Of a stretch of DNA of 40,894 nt, positions 1-8,504 are shown one piece after another. How positions within the stretch are numbered: the stretch's first letter is position 1; every line of letters begins with the position of its first letter. Both the position numbers and the translations under genes were made by a program. The notes under the pieces are model-generated. The model was not told the origin of the DNA. It worked only from the letters and a program-made list of their open reading frames with translations, and made no database searches. This DNA comes from CALKZN01 sp964633815. Its GTDB lineage: Bacteria > Pseudomonadota > Gammaproteobacteria > Arenicellales > Arenicellaceae. The stretch lies in the NCBI GenBank assembly GCA_964633815.1, contig CAZWHW010000015.1, positions 1-40,894 on the forward strand, read 5' to 3'.

Positions 1-1
1 G

Positions 2-14
2 CTGGTCATACCAG
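2..14. promoter_or_regulatory. GntR/FadR-family operator-like palindrome before the glc operon
   Basis: CTGGT-CAT-ACCAG is a perfect inverted repeat with 5-base arms. It contains TGGTCATACCA, which fits the TNGTNNNACNA pattern bound by FadR-subfamily GntR regulators (GlcC, LldR, PdhR, FadR). It overlaps a possible -35 box (TGGTCA, 3-8). A related palindrome lies at 8438-8452. No GntR-type regulator gene is in the window, so the binding protein is inferred. Confidence 0.55.
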
Positions 15-30
15 TATTATATAGTATAGA
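3..30 (+). promoter_or_regulatory. Possible promoter of the glc operon
   Basis: TGGTCA (3-8), a 16-base spacer and TATAGA (25-30) form a weak sigma70-like pair, 64 bases before the malate synthase start. The operator-like palindrome covers the -35, which would suit repression released by an acid inducer. Other AT-rich hexamers nearby (TATTAT 15-20, TATAGT 20-25) could serve as the -10 instead. Confidence 0.35.
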
Positions 31-94
31 CATATAGGCTCTTAAAATTATATTATTTAAAATCATTGAAATTCTGAAAATAACGAGAAAAACT

Positions 95-2257
95 ATGAAG
101 AATTACATTACGAAACAAGATTTATCTATTCATGCAGAATTAATCGGTTTGCTAGACAATGAAATTTTGCCAGGTCTGGATGTCAGTGAGGAACAAGTTT
201 GGGTAGGTTTTTCAAAATTAGTTCATGAGTTAGCACCGCTGAACCGAGCGTTACTAGAAAAACGTCAGCAGTTACAAGAACAGATAGATCAATGGCACCG
301 AGATCATCCGCAAGGTTTGAGTCAGGATTTTTCTGCATACAAACAATTTTTAATGGATATTGGGTATTTGGTAGCAGAAGGTGAGACTTTTGCCGCTGAT
401 ACTAAAAATGTGGATGATGAAATCGCTACAATAGCGGGTCCACAGTTAGTGGTTCCGGTAAATAACGCACGTTTTGCATTGAATGCGGCTAATGCCCGTT
501 GGGGCAGTTTATATGACGCTTACTACGGCACCGATGTAATCGATGAAAGAGAGGGACGCGACAAATCAGGTGCATACAACCCTGTAAGAGGAAAGGCTGT
601 AATTCAAAAAGCAACTGAATTCTTAGATCAGTCGGTGCCATTAGCCAAAGGGCAACATGCTGCTGCGACCGCTTATGAAATAGAGTCTGGTGAACTACAA
701 GCAAGCTTAGACGACGGTTCGAAAGTTGGTTTGGCAAAGCCAGAACAATTTATTGGCAGTAATCAAGTTGATGATACGCTGGTGTTACTGTTGCAAAAAA
801 ACAAATTACATATAGAGCTTCACATTGATCATCAGCACCCTATTGGCAAAGATTCTGCAGCAGGGGTAAAAGATATTGTTATTGAGTCCGCTATCAGCAC
901 AATTATGGATTGTGAAGATTCTGTTGCTGCAGTCGATGGGCAAGATAAAGCTCTAGTTTATCGAAATTGGCTGGGTTTGATGAAAGGTGATCTTGAAGAA
1001 ACTTTCAAAAAAGGCGATCAAACCATCATTCGCAAAATGAACCCCAATCGGCACTACGCTGGCAAAGATGGACAAGCAATTGAGTTGCATGGCCGGAGCT
1101 TGCTATTAGTTCGAAATGTAGGGCACTTAATGACGAATAATGCAATTTTAGATGCGCAAGGTAATGAGGTGCCTGAAGGCTTTTTAGACGCTTTATTCAC
1201 CACACTTGGTGCTATGCATGATTTTAAAGAAGATGCGACTCTCCACAATAGTCGTACAAAGAGCATTTATATTGTTAAACCTAAGATGCATGGGCCTGAG
1301 GAAGCAGCATTCACCAATACGTTATTTTCTGGAATAGAAGATATTCTCGGTTTGCCGCGAAATACCATGAAGATAGGAGTGATGGATGAGGAGCGTCGCA
1401 CTACGGTTAATTTAAAGGAATGCATTCGGGCAGTAAAAGACCGTATTGTGTTTATTAACACAGGCTTTCTTGATCGTACAGGTGATGAAATTCATACCTC
1501 GATGCAAGCAGGTGCATTTTTGCCAAAAGAAAGCATCAAACAACAAGCTTGGATTAATGCCTATGAAGACTGGAATGTTGATATTGGCATTGAATGTGGT
1601 TTGCCAGGTGTTGCTCAAATTGGCAAAGGCATGTGGCCAAAACCCGATGAAATGGCACAAATGTTAGCGACTAAGCTTGATCACCCTAAGGCAGGTGCAA
1701 ATTGTGCTTGGGTGCCATCGCCTACAGGCGCTACCTTGCATGCTACTCATTATCATCAAGAAGATGTCTTTGCGCGACAAACTGTTTTATCTAAGCGCCC
1801 ACGTGCGAACCTCGATGATATTTTAACAGTGCCGCTATTGGGAAGTCACAAGCTGTCGAAGCAAGAGATTCAAAATGAGCTAGATAACAATGCCCAAGGA
1901 ATTTTAGGGTATGTCGTGCGCTGGATAGATCAAGGTGTTGGCTGCTCGAAAGTGCCAGATATTAAGGACGTAGGCTTGATGGAAGATCGTGCCACTTTGC
2001 GTATATCTAGCCAATTATTAGCTAATTGGTTAGAACACGGGGTTTGTTCTGAACAGGATGTCAATGAAGCGATGCAGCGTATGGCACGCATTGTTGATGA
2101 GCAAAACGCGGGCGATCCGAACTATATCAATATGGCGCCAAGTTATGATGGGGTTGCATTTAAATCGGCTTGCGCATTGGTATTTGCAGGGGCAGAGCAA
2201 CCTAGCGGTTATACCGAACCATTACTACACGCATATCGCTTACAAGCTAAAGGTTAA
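95..2257 (+). CDS. glcB: Malate synthase G
   Basis: Condenses glyoxylate with acetyl-CoA to give malate and CoA in the cytoplasm. The 720-residue length matches the monomeric G isoform (about 720) rather than the shorter A isoform. The family's core segments are readable: GVMDEERRTTVNLKE and FINTGFLDRTGDEIHTSM around the Mg2+/glyoxylate site, and GLMEDRATLRISSQ, which carries the catalytic-base Asp in the E. coli enzyme. The C-terminal Cys of the GlcB family is also present (FKSACALVFAG). The start follows a weak GAGAAA ribosome site. It is first in a same-strand run with glcG, glcD, glcE and glcF, so its job here is to drain the glyoxylate made by glycolate oxidase. The palindrome at 2-14 suggests control by a GntR-type regulator. 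Confidence 0.97.
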   Translation: MKNYITKQDLSIHAELIGLLDNEILPGLDVSEEQVWVGFSKLVHELAPLNRALLEKRQQLQEQIDQWHRDHPQGLSQDFSAYKQFLMDIGYLVAEGETFAADTKNVDDEIATIAGPQLVVPVNNARFALNAANARWGSLYDAYYGTDVIDEREGRDKSGAYNPVRGKAVIQKATEFLDQSVPLAKGQHAAATAYEIESGELQASLDDGSKVGLAKPEQFIGSNQVDDTLVLLLQKNKLHIELHIDHQHPIGKDSAAGVKDIVIESAISTIMDCEDSVAAVDGQDKALVYRNWLGLMKGDLEETFKKGDQTIIRKMNPNRHYAGKDGQAIELHGRSLLLVRNVGHLMTNNAILDAQGNEVPEGFLDALFTTLGAMHDFKEDATLHNSRTKSIYIVKPKMHGPEEAAFTNTLFSGIEDILGLPRNTMKIGVMDEERRTTVNLKECIRAVKDRIVFINTGFLDRTGDEIHTSMQAGAFLPKESIKQQAWINAYEDWNVDIGIECGLPGVAQIGKGMWPKPDEMAQMLATKLDHPKAGANCAWVPSPTGATLHATHYHQEDVFARQTVLSKRPRANLDDILTVPLLGSHKLSKQEIQNELDNNAQGILGYVVRWIDQGVGCSKVPDIKDVGLMEDRATLRISSQLLANWLEHGVCSEQDVNEAMQRMARIVDEQNAGDPNYINMAPSYDGVAFKSACALVFAGAEQPSGYTEPLLHAYRLQAKG

Positions 2258-2322
2258 TTTGAGACCGAGTGCTAAACAGCGATTGAAACAAATCAGAACA
2301 TAATTTACTACAGGAGATACTT

Positions 2323-2751
2323 ATGATTTCAGTAAAACGACTCAGTATAGAAGACGCTGAAATAATTCTTGCTGCTGCCACTGCAAAAGCGGAAGAAATA
2401 GATGTGCCGATGTGCATCGCTGTTACGGATGATTCTGGAAACTTAATCGCATTTAAACGCATGAATGGCGGCAAAGCTCATAGCGTGCAGGTTTCAGTAG
2501 ACAAAGCCTTTACTGCGGGTTCTGCTAGAAAAGCTACGCATGAATACAATGCCGCCAATACTCCAGGCAGTCTGGCATTTGGTATTCATACCGAGTGCAG
2601 CGGCCGCATTAGTACTGTGGGTGGTGGCATTCCCGTTATGGTCGATGGTGACTGTGTCGGCGGTATCGGTGTCAGTTCTGGTACTCCACAGCAAGATATG
2701 GAAGTTGCCGAAGCTGCGCTAGAGCACTTTATGAAAAACGTAATTAAATAA
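2323..2751 (+). CDS. glcG: GlcG-like protein (haem-degrading/DUF336 family)
   Basis: A 142-residue cytoplasmic protein of the GlcG/HbpS-like family (PF03928). It shows the family's small-residue-rich core, with SVDKAFTAGSARKAT in the middle and GGIPVMVDGDCVGGIGVSSG towards the C-terminus. In E. coli glcG lies within the glc operon and its biochemical role is not settled; some relatives bind haem or cobalamin. Here it sits 65 bases after glcB and 48 bases before glcD, with a good AGGAGA ribosome site. The context supports a role in glycolate use, but the sequence does not show a reaction. The symbol rests on family plus position. Confidence 0.85.
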   Translation: MISVKRLSIEDAEIILAAATAKAEEIDVPMCIAVTDDSGNLIAFKRMNGGKAHSVQVSVDKAFTAGSARKATHEYNAANTPGSLAFGIHTECSGRISTVGGGIPVMVDGDCVGGIGVSSGTPQQDMEVAEAALEHFMKNVIK

Positions 2752-2799
2752 TGAAGTTAATCTCTTTTTCGAAACCTTTTTGCTGCAAGGCATAACAAT

Positions 2800-4296
2800 A
2801 TGAATACAACGTTAAATGAGCAGACCATTGCAAATCAGGAAAAACTAGCGGCTGAATTCCGTCAGTTTATTGATTCTGAATATGTCATTACTGATGCTGA
2901 AACCCAGCGCGTTTATGAGTGTGATGGTTTATCCGCTTATTGTGAATTGCCAATGTTGACTGTATTGCCTGAGACTGTAGAACAGGTGCAAAAAATCATG
3001 CGCATTTGTCATAAATACGGTGTACCAGTAGTGGCACGTGGTGCCGGCACAGGTTTATCGGCAGGAGCAACACCGCATGATTGTGGTGTTTTATTATCGT
3101 TAGCAAAGTTCAATGAAATCCTTCAAGTCGATCCGCAAGCGCGTTTAGCTAGATTGCAGCCCGGAGTGAGAAATCTTGCTGTCAGTGAGGCAGTTGCTGA
3201 TCTTGATTTGTACTATGCACCAGATCCATCTTCACAAATTGCATGTTCTGTTGGGGGTAATGTTGCAGAAAATGCGGGTGGTGTACATTGTCTGAAGTAT
3301 GGCTTAACGGTACATAACATTGTCCGTGTTCAGGTTGTTACCGTTGAAGGGGAATTGCTTGAAATTGGTAATGAAGGCTTGGATGGCTATGGCATGGATT
3401 TGCTCGCCTTGATGCATGGATCAGAAGGTTTGTTAGGTATTGTTACGGAGATTACTGTGCGTTTATTGCCTAAGCCAGAAAAAGCGCAAGTCGTACTTGC
3501 TGGTTTTGATTCAATTACTAACGCTGGCGATGCCGTTGCCAAGGTCATCGAAGAGGGGATTATTCCTGGTGGTTTAGAGATGATGGATAGCTTTGCTATT
3601 GTGGCGGCAGATGATTTTGCTAAAGCTGGTTACCCGCGTGATGCGACTGCATTATTGTTATGTGAGTTAGATGGCACTTTTGAAGAAGTAGAGCAATATG
3701 TTGATCAAGTAGCCGAATTATTTAAAGAAATGGGTGCCACTTCAGTCAAGATTTCCCAAAGCGAAGAAGAGCGCATGCTATTTTGGAAAGGACGCAAATC
3801 TGCTTTTCCAGCAGTTGGGCGTATTTCGCCAGATTACTATTGCATGGATGGCACAATTCCACGCGGTCAATTATCCAATGTGTTGACGGAAATTAATCGT
3901 CTGTCCGATGAATATGGTTTGCGTGTAGCAAATGTTTTTCATGCGGGTGACGGTAATTTACATCCCTTGATTTTATTTGATAGCAGTGTTCCAGGTGAAT
4001 TTGAAAAGACAGAGGAATTTGGTGGTCGTATTCTGGAAGCTTGTGTTTTAGCAGGTGGTTGCATCACTGGTGAGCATGGTGTCGGTTTAGAAAAAATACG
4101 GCAAATGGTAGTGCAGTTTACTGATGAAGAAATTCAGCAATTTAATGCAATCAAACAAGCTTTCGATCCCGTTGGCACACTCAATCCCGGGAAAGGTATT
4201 CCAACCTTAAAGCGATGCCAAGAATATCGAGCTATTCGTTCAAAGAATGAAATTGACGCTGAGAACGAAGCCGACTCGTGTCATACGTGCCACTAA
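2800..4296 (+). CDS. glcD: Glycolate oxidase FAD subunit GlcD
   Basis: The FAD-linked catalytic subunit of the membrane-associated glycolate dehydrogenase GlcDEF, which oxidises glycolate to glyoxylate and passes electrons towards quinones. It has an N-terminal FAD_binding_4 domain (about 55-195, with ARGAGTGLSAGA and PDPSSQIACSVGGN) and a FAD-oxidase C domain with the HAGDGNLHPL and TGEHGVGLEK motifs. At 498 residues it is nearly the length of E. coli GlcD. It lacks a signal peptide. The C-terminal tail is odd: it ends in SCHTCH, which forms a CxxCH pattern on a cytoplasmic protein. Its stop lies 13 bases before the proposed glcE start, so the two are probably translated together. Confidence 0.95.
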   Translation: MNTTLNEQTIANQEKLAAEFRQFIDSEYVITDAETQRVYECDGLSAYCELPMLTVLPETVEQVQKIMRICHKYGVPVVARGAGTGLSAGATPHDCGVLLSLAKFNEILQVDPQARLARLQPGVRNLAVSEAVADLDLYYAPDPSSQIACSVGGNVAENAGGVHCLKYGLTVHNIVRVQVVTVEGELLEIGNEGLDGYGMDLLALMHGSEGLLGIVTEITVRLLPKPEKAQVVLAGFDSITNAGDAVAKVIEEGIIPGGLEMMDSFAIVAADDFAKAGYPRDATALLLCELDGTFEEVEQYVDQVAELFKEMGATSVKISQSEEERMLFWKGRKSAFPAVGRISPDYYCMDGTIPRGQLSNVLTEINRLSDEYGLRVANVFHAGDGNLHPLILFDSSVPGEFEKTEEFGGRILEACVLAGGCITGEHGVGLEKIRQMVVQFTDEEIQQFNAIKQAFDPVGTLNPGKGIPTLKRCQEYRAIRSKNEIDAENEADSCHTCH

Positions 4297-4309
4297 AGGG
4301 AGTAAATTT

Positions 4310-5401
4310 ATGTCTGATATAAGTCAATTATTATTCGAGCAAATCAAAACAGCAAAGGCCGAAAAAACGCCCATTACTATTGTGGGTAATGGCACAAAAA
4401 GCGCGCTTGGCCGCAAAGTTGAAGCTAACAATGAACCGCTTGCAGTCGCAGGTCATAGCGGGATTGTTGATTATAAACCTGTTGAGCTGATTATGACTGC
4501 TCGCGCTGGGACAACGTTGGCTGAAATAGATTCAGAATTAGCGAAAAATAATCAAGTGCTTGCCTGTGATCCTCGCCGTTTTGGAGGGAAAGCAACAATT
4601 GCAGGATCTTTAGCGAGTAATCAGTCAGGCCATGCGAGGCCTTGGTTGGGTTCTATTCGTGATCATGTACTGGGTATTCGATTAATCAATGGGCATGGCC
4701 AACATTTACGTTTTGGCGGTCAAGTGATGAAAAATGTAGCTGGTTATGACGTGTCACGGCTACAAGCTGGTGCTATGGGTTCTTTTGGCGTTATTACTGA
4801 AGTGAGCTTTAAAGTATTGCCTAAATCTGAAACAAGCATCTCTTTGTCTGTTGCAGCTGAAGCAGGCGATGCTGTGAGCTTGATGAATGACTTGGCTGGG
4901 ACAGCTAAGCCGATTACTGCGGCTAGCTGGATAGATAATCGTGTCTATGTTCGCTTGGAAGGCGCTAATGCGGCTGCCACCGCGGCAGTTTCACAATGGC
5001 AGTCGCAGCATGGTTTTGCCGTGTTGCCAGAAGACGATGCAACAACTTTTTGGGAATCCATACGAGAACATCAACACGTTTTTTTTGCAGGAACTGAAGA
5101 TGACAAAAAGTTGTGGAAATTTTCAGTTAATGCTGCGGCTAAACCAAATCTTACTGACGCAGATTGGGCGTTTAGCTGGTGTGGCTCGCAGCGATGGCTG
5201 GTAGGTGAATTTGATTTGTCTGAATTGACTGAGAATGCAAAAGCAATGGGTGGTGAAGTACAGCATTATAGTGGAGGTAATCGTCAACTAGATGTTTTTG
5301 ATCCAAGTAATGCAGCTTTAAAACAGCTTATGATAAATGTTAAGAAATCTTTTGATCCAGACAATATTTTTAATCCAGGCCGTTTATATAGTTGGTTATA
5401 A
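4310..5401 (+). CDS. glcE: Glycolate oxidase FAD-binding subunit GlcE
   Basis: Second FAD-binding-domain subunit of glycolate oxidase. The FAD_binding_4 fold spans roughly residues 15-190 (GNGTKSALGR, ARAGTTLAEID, KNVAGYDVSRLQAGAMGSFG) and the protein ends in the typical SFDPDNIFNPGRLY motif. The open frame runs upstream to 4247 inside glcD, but ATG 4310 is preferred: it follows AAGGGAG at a normal distance and gives 363 residues, close to the roughly 350 of the family, while the longer version adds 21 basic, unrelated residues. The glcF ATG follows 20 bases after the glcE stop. Confidence 0.94.
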   Translation: MSDISQLLFEQIKTAKAEKTPITIVGNGTKSALGRKVEANNEPLAVAGHSGIVDYKPVELIMTARAGTTLAEIDSELAKNNQVLACDPRRFGGKATIAGSLASNQSGHARPWLGSIRDHVLGIRLINGHGQHLRFGGQVMKNVAGYDVSRLQAGAMGSFGVITEVSFKVLPKSETSISLSVAAEAGDAVSLMNDLAGTAKPITAASWIDNRVYVRLEGANAAATAAVSQWQSQHGFAVLPEDDATTFWESIREHQHVFFAGTEDDKKLWKFSVNAAAKPNLTDADWAFSWCGSQRWLVGEFDLSELTENAKAMGGEVQHYSGGNRQLDVFDPSNAALKQLMINVKKSFDPDNIFNPGRLYSWL

Positions 5402-5421
5402 AATCAACCAAGGAAGATATT

Positions 5422-6651
5422 ATGCATACTGAACTTCACCCAGATCTGGTTAATAACCCCAAAGCCCAAGACGCAAAGAGTGTAATTGAGGCTTGTGTTC
5501 ATTGCGGTTTTTGTACTGCGACATGCCCGACTTATCAGCACTTTAATGATGAGCGCGATGGCCCACGCGGGCGTATTTATCTCATCAAGCAATTGCTTGA
5601 AACTAATGAGGTTTCAGAAAAAACCCAGACGCATTTAGATCGATGCTTGACGTGTCGTAGTTGCGAAACAACTTGTCCTTCAGGAGTCCAATATGGCCGT
5701 TTGGTTGATATTGGGAAAGGCATGGTTGAAGAAAGAGTGCCTCGAGGTAGTTTAGATTCTGTTTCGCGTTGGTTGTTACGAAAATTATTACCGTATCCAA
5801 AACGGTTTGGGTTTTTTTTACGCATTGGTCAATTTTTCAGGCTCATTATGATTGGTCCATTAAGCGTGATTGGTAAAAAGGTTCCAGCAAAACAAAAATA
5901 CACGCCTTGGCCAGCAAATAGCCATCCACGACGCATGCTTGCATTGGCAGGCTGCGCACAAAGCGTGGCAACACCCAACACTAATGCAGCAACTGCGCGA
6001 GTGTTAGATAAGCTAGGCATCACCTTGGTTGAAGAGCCCAATGCAGGTTGCTGCGGGGCGGTGGATTATCATTTAGGTGCACACGATGATGGATTAAATG
6101 CTATGCGTAAAAATATTGATGCGTGGTGGCCTGCAGTTGAAGCAGGCGCTGAAGCCTTGGTGATGACGGCTTCAGGTTGTGGTGTTATGGTTGAAGAATA
6201 TGGTGAACTGTTTGAGCATGATCTTGAATATGCTGAAAAAGCTAAACGTATTTCAGCCTTAACTAAGGATATTAGTCAAATCCTGGAGCAAGAGGATCTT
6301 AGTCAATTACAGTTGGACCAAAATAAGTTGGCGGCTACTAAAACGGCGGTCCATTGCCCTTGTACGCTTCAACATGGCATGAAGTTGCCAACTAATGTTG
6401 ATAAATTGTTGGAGAGTTTGGGTATTCCATTAGCTAAAACAAAAGATCGGCATATGTGTTGCGGATCAGCCGGAACTTATTCAGTGCTACAAGCAAAAAC
6501 TGCGGGTGAATTACTCGATAAAAAGTTATCGGCGTTAACTATTGATCAACCTGAGCAGATAGTAACTTCAAATGTTGGTTGCCAATTACATATGAACACC
6601 AAGTCAGATATTCCTGTTAAGCACTGGATCGAATTACTCGATCAAGACTGA
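5422..6651 (+). CDS. glcF: Glycolate oxidase iron-sulfur subunit GlcF
   Basis: The electron-transfer subunit of GlcDEF. Two ferredoxin-type [4Fe-4S] motifs are visible, CVHCGFCTATCP (Cys25, 28, 31, 35) and CLTCRSCETTCP, followed by two CCG domains (AGCCGAVDYH and MCCGSAGTYS) as in GlpC/HdrB-like proteins. ATG 5422 is chosen over the longer frame from 5392 because it follows AAGGAAGA and gives 409 residues against about 407 in E. coli. It closes the glc operon; a gap of about 100 bases follows before the dioxygenase gene. No glycolate permease (GlcA/LctP) follows, so uptake must come from elsewhere, possibly a TRAP system using the binding protein at 8505. Confidence 0.96.
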   Translation: MHTELHPDLVNNPKAQDAKSVIEACVHCGFCTATCPTYQHFNDERDGPRGRIYLIKQLLETNEVSEKTQTHLDRCLTCRSCETTCPSGVQYGRLVDIGKGMVEERVPRGSLDSVSRWLLRKLLPYPKRFGFFLRIGQFFRLIMIGPLSVIGKKVPAKQKYTPWPANSHPRRMLALAGCAQSVATPNTNAATARVLDKLGITLVEEPNAGCCGAVDYHLGAHDDGLNAMRKNIDAWWPAVEAGAEALVMTASGCGVMVEEYGELFEHDLEYAEKAKRISALTKDISQILEQEDLSQLQLDQNKLAATKTAVHCPCTLQHGMKLPTNVDKLLESLGIPLAKTKDRHMCCGSAGTYSVLQAKTAGELLDKKLSALTIDQPEQIVTSNVGCQLHMNTKSDIPVKHWIELLDQD

Positions 6652-6752
6652 AAATGACAAAACCCTAAGCTAGCAAAACTCAATAGTCGCTTTTTTAGAT
6701 TAACGTTATACTGAGGTTTCTTGTGTAATAATTAACATATTTGATATAGCCA

Positions 6753-7517
6753 ATGTCTGTAATGTCAACAACACAAAAAAATCAATTTGTTCGCGATGGC
6801 TATCTAGTTTTGCCCAATTTATTGTCAAACAAAGAGGTGGATAGTTTACGTGCTGTGACAGAGCAACATTTAGAGCAGCGCATAACTCCTTATGAACTAG
6901 AAACCGATGTGCTTTATCCGGGTGCTCCTGAGTCTGAAGGTTCTCTCGGCGGCTCGACTATCCGCCGTTTATTACATGCCTATGATCGAGACCCTGAATT
7001 TCAAGGGTGTGCGCAACATCCGGCTATTTTGGCTGCGATAAAAACGTTGTTGTCAGCCCAGAAAGTTTTCCTCACTCCGAATCATCATAATTGTGTGATG
7101 ACAAAACAACCTGAATTTAGTTCACAGACCAATTGGCATCGTGATACCCGTTATTGGCATTTTAATAATAAATATTTGATTAATGCATGGTATGCCTTAG
7201 GCGATGAAAGTGCTGACAATGGTGGAATGCTGGTTTTGCCAGGTTCACATCGTTGGGATGTGGATGCGAATGTTCTAGATGAAGCGCAGTTTTTAATTGA
7301 GGATCATCCAAGTAATCAAGCGCGATTGTCGTTGGCTGAGCAGGTCGATTTGCAGGCAGGTGATTGTTTGTTGTTTAGTGCGCATTGCTTTCATGCAGCT
7401 GGAGCCAATCGAACAAAGCAATCAAAATATTCATTGGTGTTTACCTATCATTCAGAAGGCACTCACAGTATTGCGGGTTCTAAATCCAGTGAATTACCCT
7501 CTATTGAGTTAGATTAA
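6753..7517 (+). CDS. Phytanoyl-CoA dioxygenase (PhyH) family protein
   Basis: A 254-residue predicted non-haem Fe(II)/2-oxoglutarate oxygenase. The facial triad is readable: His129 and Asp131 in NWHRDTRYWHF, and His214 in SAHCFHAAGANR, with Arg220 placed to hold 2-oxoglutarate. PhyH proteins hydroxylate very diverse substrates, so the substrate cannot be told. ATG 6753 and an in-frame ATG at 6762 are both possible starts, and neither has a strong ribosome site. It follows glcF on the same strand after about 100 bases, so it may be in the same transcript or have its own promoter. Its stop is only 5 bases from the convergent DMT gene. Confidence 0.8.
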   Translation: MSVMSTTQKNQFVRDGYLVLPNLLSNKEVDSLRAVTEQHLEQRITPYELETDVLYPGAPESEGSLGGSTIRRLLHAYDRDPEFQGCAQHPAILAAIKTLLSAQKVFLTPNHHNCVMTKQPEFSSQTNWHRDTRYWHFNNKYLINAWYALGDESADNGGMLVLPGSHRWDVDANVLDEAQFLIEDHPSNQARLSLAEQVDLQAGDCLLFSAHCFHAAGANRTKQSKYSLVFTYHSEGTHSIAGSKSSELPSIELD

Positions 7518-7522
7518 CCATT

Positions 7523-8392
7523 TCATGGTTGTTGGTGGTTTTCTCTCCTGACTAAAAACCAAGTAGAAAATCCTGACAGGATAATGGTTATTAAACCAAG
7601 CACAGCCCAGGTGTCCGGCCAGTCGTTGAATAAAACAATTCCATAAAATGTCGCAAATAATAATTGTGTGTAAATAAATGGCGATACAATATTTGCTGGT
7701 AAGCGACGATTGCCTTCAACCATTAGTAAATTGCCAGCGGCGGATCCAAAAGCGCTGAGTAGAACCAAACCAGATAATGACCAATTCATTTCAGCAGGTA
7801 TATGAGGGATGCCAAAAGGAGCCAATGCAATTGATCCGAAAACTAGTTGTGAAATTAACATAAATCGTGGTCGAAAATGACTAACTAACCATTTGTTGCA
7901 TAGGAGATAGCCTGTATAAAAGATGCTGGTACCAAGTGCGAAAATTGTGCCTATCGACATGTTAAGTCCCGGCCTGATAGTAATTAATACACCGCAAAAA
8001 CCGATGAGTAAAAAGAGTGTTCTGCTTGGCGTTATCTGTTCTTTAAACAGTATGGCGGCTAAGAAATAAGAAAGTATAGGCGCGATAAATAGCGCTGCAA
8101 AGACATGGGCAAGAGGTTCCGTACTGATGGCGGTCAAAATGCACCAGATAGAACCTGTTATGCATGCCCCGCGCAATAAAATTCGCCAGTCTAATAATGC
8201 TGGAAGTTCTGCTAATTTGAGTCCACTAAATGGTAAGAGCAGCACAAAACCTATTAGGAAGCGGCTCCATCCCACGAAAACCGGAGCAACACCTTGTTCA
8301 GCGAGTAATTTTCCGCCAGCATCTCCTAGCGGTATTAAGCTCATTGCTAGCAGCATGATGCCAACTGAAGGGAGGGATATGTTAGGTTTCAT
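7523..8392 (-). CDS. DMT-superfamily (EamA) permease
   Basis: A 289-residue, very hydrophobic inner-membrane protein with about ten membrane segments arranged as two EamA repeats. PLAHVFAALFIAPILSYFLA closes the first half and VSPFIYTQLLFATFYGIVLF the second. The family (RhaT/YdcZ/EamA type) moves metabolites or amino acids, often outward; the substrate cannot be read from sequence. It is transcribed divergently from the dctP unit. The shared 112-base upstream region contains the palindrome at 8438-8452, so a regulator bound there could affect both. It is convergent with the PhyH gene. Confidence 0.8.
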   Translation of the reverse strand: MKPNISLPSVGIMLLAMSLIPLGDAGGKLLAEQGVAPVFVGWSRFLIGFVLLLPFSGLKLAELPALLDWRILLRGACITGSIWCILTAISTEPLAHVFAALFIAPILSYFLAAILFKEQITPSRTLFLLIGFCGVLITIRPGLNMSIGTIFALGTSIFYTGYLLCNKWLVSHFRPRFMLISQLVFGSIALAPFGIPHIPAEMNWSLSGLVLLSAFGSAAGNLLMVEGNRRLPANIVSPFIYTQLLFATFYGIVLFNDWPDTWAVLGLITIILSGFSTWFLVRRENHQQP

Positions 8393-8437
8393 AGTGTATT
8401 TAGGGATTAAAACTCAAGAATGAAAGTGCTATTTTAT

Positions 8438-8452
8438 ATTGGTATTACCAAT
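8438..8452. promoter_or_regulatory. Perfect GntR/FadR-family operator-like palindrome before dctP
   Basis: ATTGGTA-T-TACCAAT is a perfect 15-base palindrome. The core TGGTATTACCA fits TNGTNNNACNA and closely resembles PdhR and LldR sites. It overlaps a predicted -35 (TTGGTA, 8439-8444) with TATGAT (8463-8468) 18 bases further on. Together with 2-14 it suggests one regulator for both acid-use units. Confidence 0.65.
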
Positions 8453-8468
8453 TTACAATATTTATGAT
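8439..8468 (+). promoter_or_regulatory. Possible promoter of the dctP-hydroxyacid oxidase unit
   Basis: TTGGTA (8439-8444), an 18-base spacer and TATGAT (8463-8468) resemble a sigma70 promoter, 36 bases before the dctP start. The -35 lies inside the palindrome, which is a layout expected for a repressor site. Confidence 0.4.
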
Positions 8469-8504
8469 AGACTTTACACCATAATTTAACAAAAGAGGTT
8501 TAAT

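Noticed and set aside
4282..4296. Cytochrome c site in GlcD (CHTCH)
   Set aside because: The protein is cytoplasmic with no signal peptide, so haem c attachment is implausible; kept only as a low-interest observation.
4247..4309. Upstream extension of the glcE reading frame into glcD
   Set aside because: ATG 4310 has a proper ribosome site and the extension is basic, overlaps glcD and is unlike the family.
7516..7530. AACCAT-TTC-ATGGTT hairpin over the stops of the PhyH and DMT genes
   Set aside because: The stem is perfect but only 6 bp and there is no T-run on either strand, so it is not called as a terminator.
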